64,000 bases of DNA, taken from positions 1 to 64,000 of the forward strand of contig CAMYIE010000024.1 of the NCBI GenBank assembly GCA_947258405.1, written 5' to 3'. A program made the position numbers and the translations under genes. How positions within the stretch are numbered: the stretch's first letter is position 1; the number at the start of each line of letters is the position of its first letter. The stretch comes from an uncultured Eudoraea sp. (GTDB taxonomy: Bacteria; Bacteroidota; Bacteroidia; Flavobacteriales; Flavobacteriaceae). The notes beneath the pieces were generated by a model. It was given only the letters and a program-made list of their open reading frames with translations. It searched no databases and had not been told where the DNA came from. Positions 62,918 to 64,000 of this stretch are shown here, piece after piece.

Positions 62918-64000
62918 ATGCGAAAGAAAAGGGCCAGACAATTATTTGAGAAACTCGAAGTATTCGATGCTGGTGCTAAAGGTAAAGCCGTCGCCAAAGC
63001 ACCCGATGGCAGAACGGTTTTTATCAGTAAAGCTGTTCCTGGCGATGTGGTTGATGTGTTGACCACGAAAAAAAGAAAGGCCTTTTATGAAGCTGAGGCC
63101 AAGCACTTTCACACTTACTCTCCTAAACGCGTTGAGGCACGCTGCGAACATTTCGGCATTTGCGGTGGATGCAAGTGGCAGCATATGGGTTATGAACACC
63201 AACTCTACTACAAACAAAAAGAGATAGAGAATAACTTAAGGCGAATTGGGCATCTTGAGTTTAGTGATCCTTTACCTATACTGGGTGCGCCCAGACAGTA
63301 TGAATATCGCAACAAACTCGAATTTTCCTTTTCCGATAACCGATGGTTAACGGAGGAAGAGATCAGCAACTCAGAAAAGATTGTGAATAGAAATGCGCTG
63401 GGATTCCATATTCCGGGTATGTGGGATAAAATATTGGATATTAACTCCTGTCACCTGCAGGAATCTCCTTCTAATGAAATCCGGCTTGAAATAAAGCGAT
63501 TTGCTACGGAAAAGGGATTCGCTTTTTTCTCACCAAGAGGTAAAACCGGCTTGTTGCGAACACTGATGATACGTCGCACATCTATTGGGGAGCTGATGGT
63601 GCTAATACAGTTTTTTCAAGACGATGCAGCTGCCCGGGAAATCCTATTGAATCATATTTCTGGCTCATTTCCGGAAATAGATTCGCTGCTCTATGTTGTA
63701 AATAATAAAGCTAATGATACGATCTATGATCAGGAGATCTTCTGCTATGATGATCTGCAGTTCAAGATAACTGCAAAGTCTTTTTATCAGACCAATTCGG
63801 AACAAGCGTATGTGCTCTATAAAGTAGTTAAGGAATTTGCCGGTCTAACAGGGCACGAAATAGTATTTGATCTCTATACCGGAACCGGTACCATAGCCTG
63901 CTTTCTGGCACGTTTGGCCAAAAGGGTGGTTGGTATCGATTTTGTGGAAGAAGCTATTGAGGCCGCAACATTTAATGCAAACAGCAATAACATTTCAAAT
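62918..64000 (+). CDS. rlmD: 23S rRNA (uracil-5-)-methyltransferase RlmD, 3' end cut by the window
   Basis: The first 361 codons of an RlmD/TrmA-type enzyme. It begins MRKKRARQLFEKLEVFDAGA, then KGKAVAKAPDGRTVFISKAV in a TRAM-like barrel; the 4Fe-4S cluster Cys are 76, 82 and 85 in CEHFGICGGCKW. The methyltransferase part shows YEYRNKLEFSFSDNRW, AKSFYQTNSEQAYVLY and the SAM site VFDLYTGTGTIACFLA. The C-terminal catalytic Cys motif lies beyond the window. A leaderless start is likely from the promoter spacing. Confidence 0.95.
   Translation, partial: MRKKRARQLFEKLEVFDAGAKGKAVAKAPDGRTVFISKAVPGDVVDVLTTKKRKAFYEAEAKHFHTYSPKRVEARCEHFGICGGCKWQHMGYEHQLYYKQKEIENNLRRIGHLEFSDPLPILGAPRQYEYRNKLEFSFSDNRWLTEEEISNSEKIVNRNALGFHIPGMWDKILDINSCHLQESPSNEIRLEIKRFATEKGFAFFSPRGKTGLLRTLMIRRTSIGELMVLIQFFQDDAAAREILLNHISGSFPEIDSLLYVVNNKANDTIYDQEIFCYDDLQFKITAKSFYQTNSEQAYVLYKVVKEFAGLTGHEIVFDLYTGTGTIACFLARLAKRVVGIDFVEEAIEAATFNANSNNISN

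Overview
The window looks like a chromosomal core segment of a marine-type member of the Flavobacteriaceae (Bacteroidota). This rests on a PorP/SprF-type outer-membrane protein, several families I know mainly from this phylum (DUF4835, DUF6090, DUF6503, DUF6768, DUF6913), the gene order bamD-rpoZ-coaBC-DUF4835-recN, and repeated promoter elements of the Bacteroidota -7 type (TAnnTTTG). I cannot assign a genus. I saw no rRNA, tRNA, CRISPR array, insertion sequence or prophage. Coding density is very high: no gene-free stretch exceeds about 210 bases.

Layout. 1-4.3 kb: tail of a LytTR regulator, a short acidic tandem-repeat lipoprotein, a TPR histidine kinase with its response regulator, and an orphan gene. 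4.3-8.8 kb: glyA, fumarylacetoacetase, a lipoprotein and a YtxJ thioredoxin-like protein. 8.9-12.2 kb: clpB and a TetR regulator with a palindromic operator candidate. 12.2-16.3 kb: PorP/SprF-like protein, histidine phosphatase, DUF6503 lipoprotein, smpB and pcm. 16.4-24.4 kb: a forward run of closely packed genes (Gfo/Idh oxidoreductase, 3-hydroxybutyryl-CoA dehydrogenase, DUF1015, DUF1349, YggS, exonuclease/GIY-YIG protein, potassium channel, miaA, gluconokinase). 24.4-29.3 kb: a reverse run (glycosyltransferase, YbbR-like, coaE, sensor kinase, response regulator). 29.4-36.9 kb: fabI and the reverse block DUF6913, dapA, bamD, rpoZ, coaBC, DUF4835, recN.

37-42.1 kb is the most accessory part: a lipoprotein with two 5'-nucleotidase domains in reversed order, a small protein resembling CTP-dependent riboflavin kinases, an alcohol dehydrogenase, a DUF6090 protein whose second codon appears to be a stop, a small conserved protein and a secreted unknown. 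42.2-48.9 kb: ligA, prmC, then ribD, a HAD hydrolase, an EamA transporter and YigZ, and a thioesterase. 49-56.4 kb: dnaA, a low-molecular-weight tyrosine phosphatase, rsmI, a lysozyme-like protein, mltG, a GNAT enzyme, dapF and an HtrA protease. 56.5-64 kb: long-form GAPDH, a coiled-coil membrane protein, a GNAT enzyme, trmD, rplS, rocD, an ECF sigma factor with a DUF6768 partner, and the start of rlmD, cut by the window end.

Most genes are housekeeping: cell-envelope assembly and peptidoglycan precursors (bamD, dapA, dapF, mltG), cofactors (coaBC, coaE, ribD), replication and repair (dnaA, ligA, recN), tRNA/rRNA/protein modification (miaA, trmD, rsmI, rlmD, prmC, pcm) and stress (clpB, htrA, smpB). 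I found no convincing new multi-gene defence or biosynthetic system. The observations most worth a second look are the reversed nucleotidase fusion, start codons sitting exactly four bases after a -7 promoter box (possible leaderless mRNAs), the DUF6090 nonsense codon, the riboflavin-kinase-like protein, the repeat lipoprotein and a possible L19 leader.
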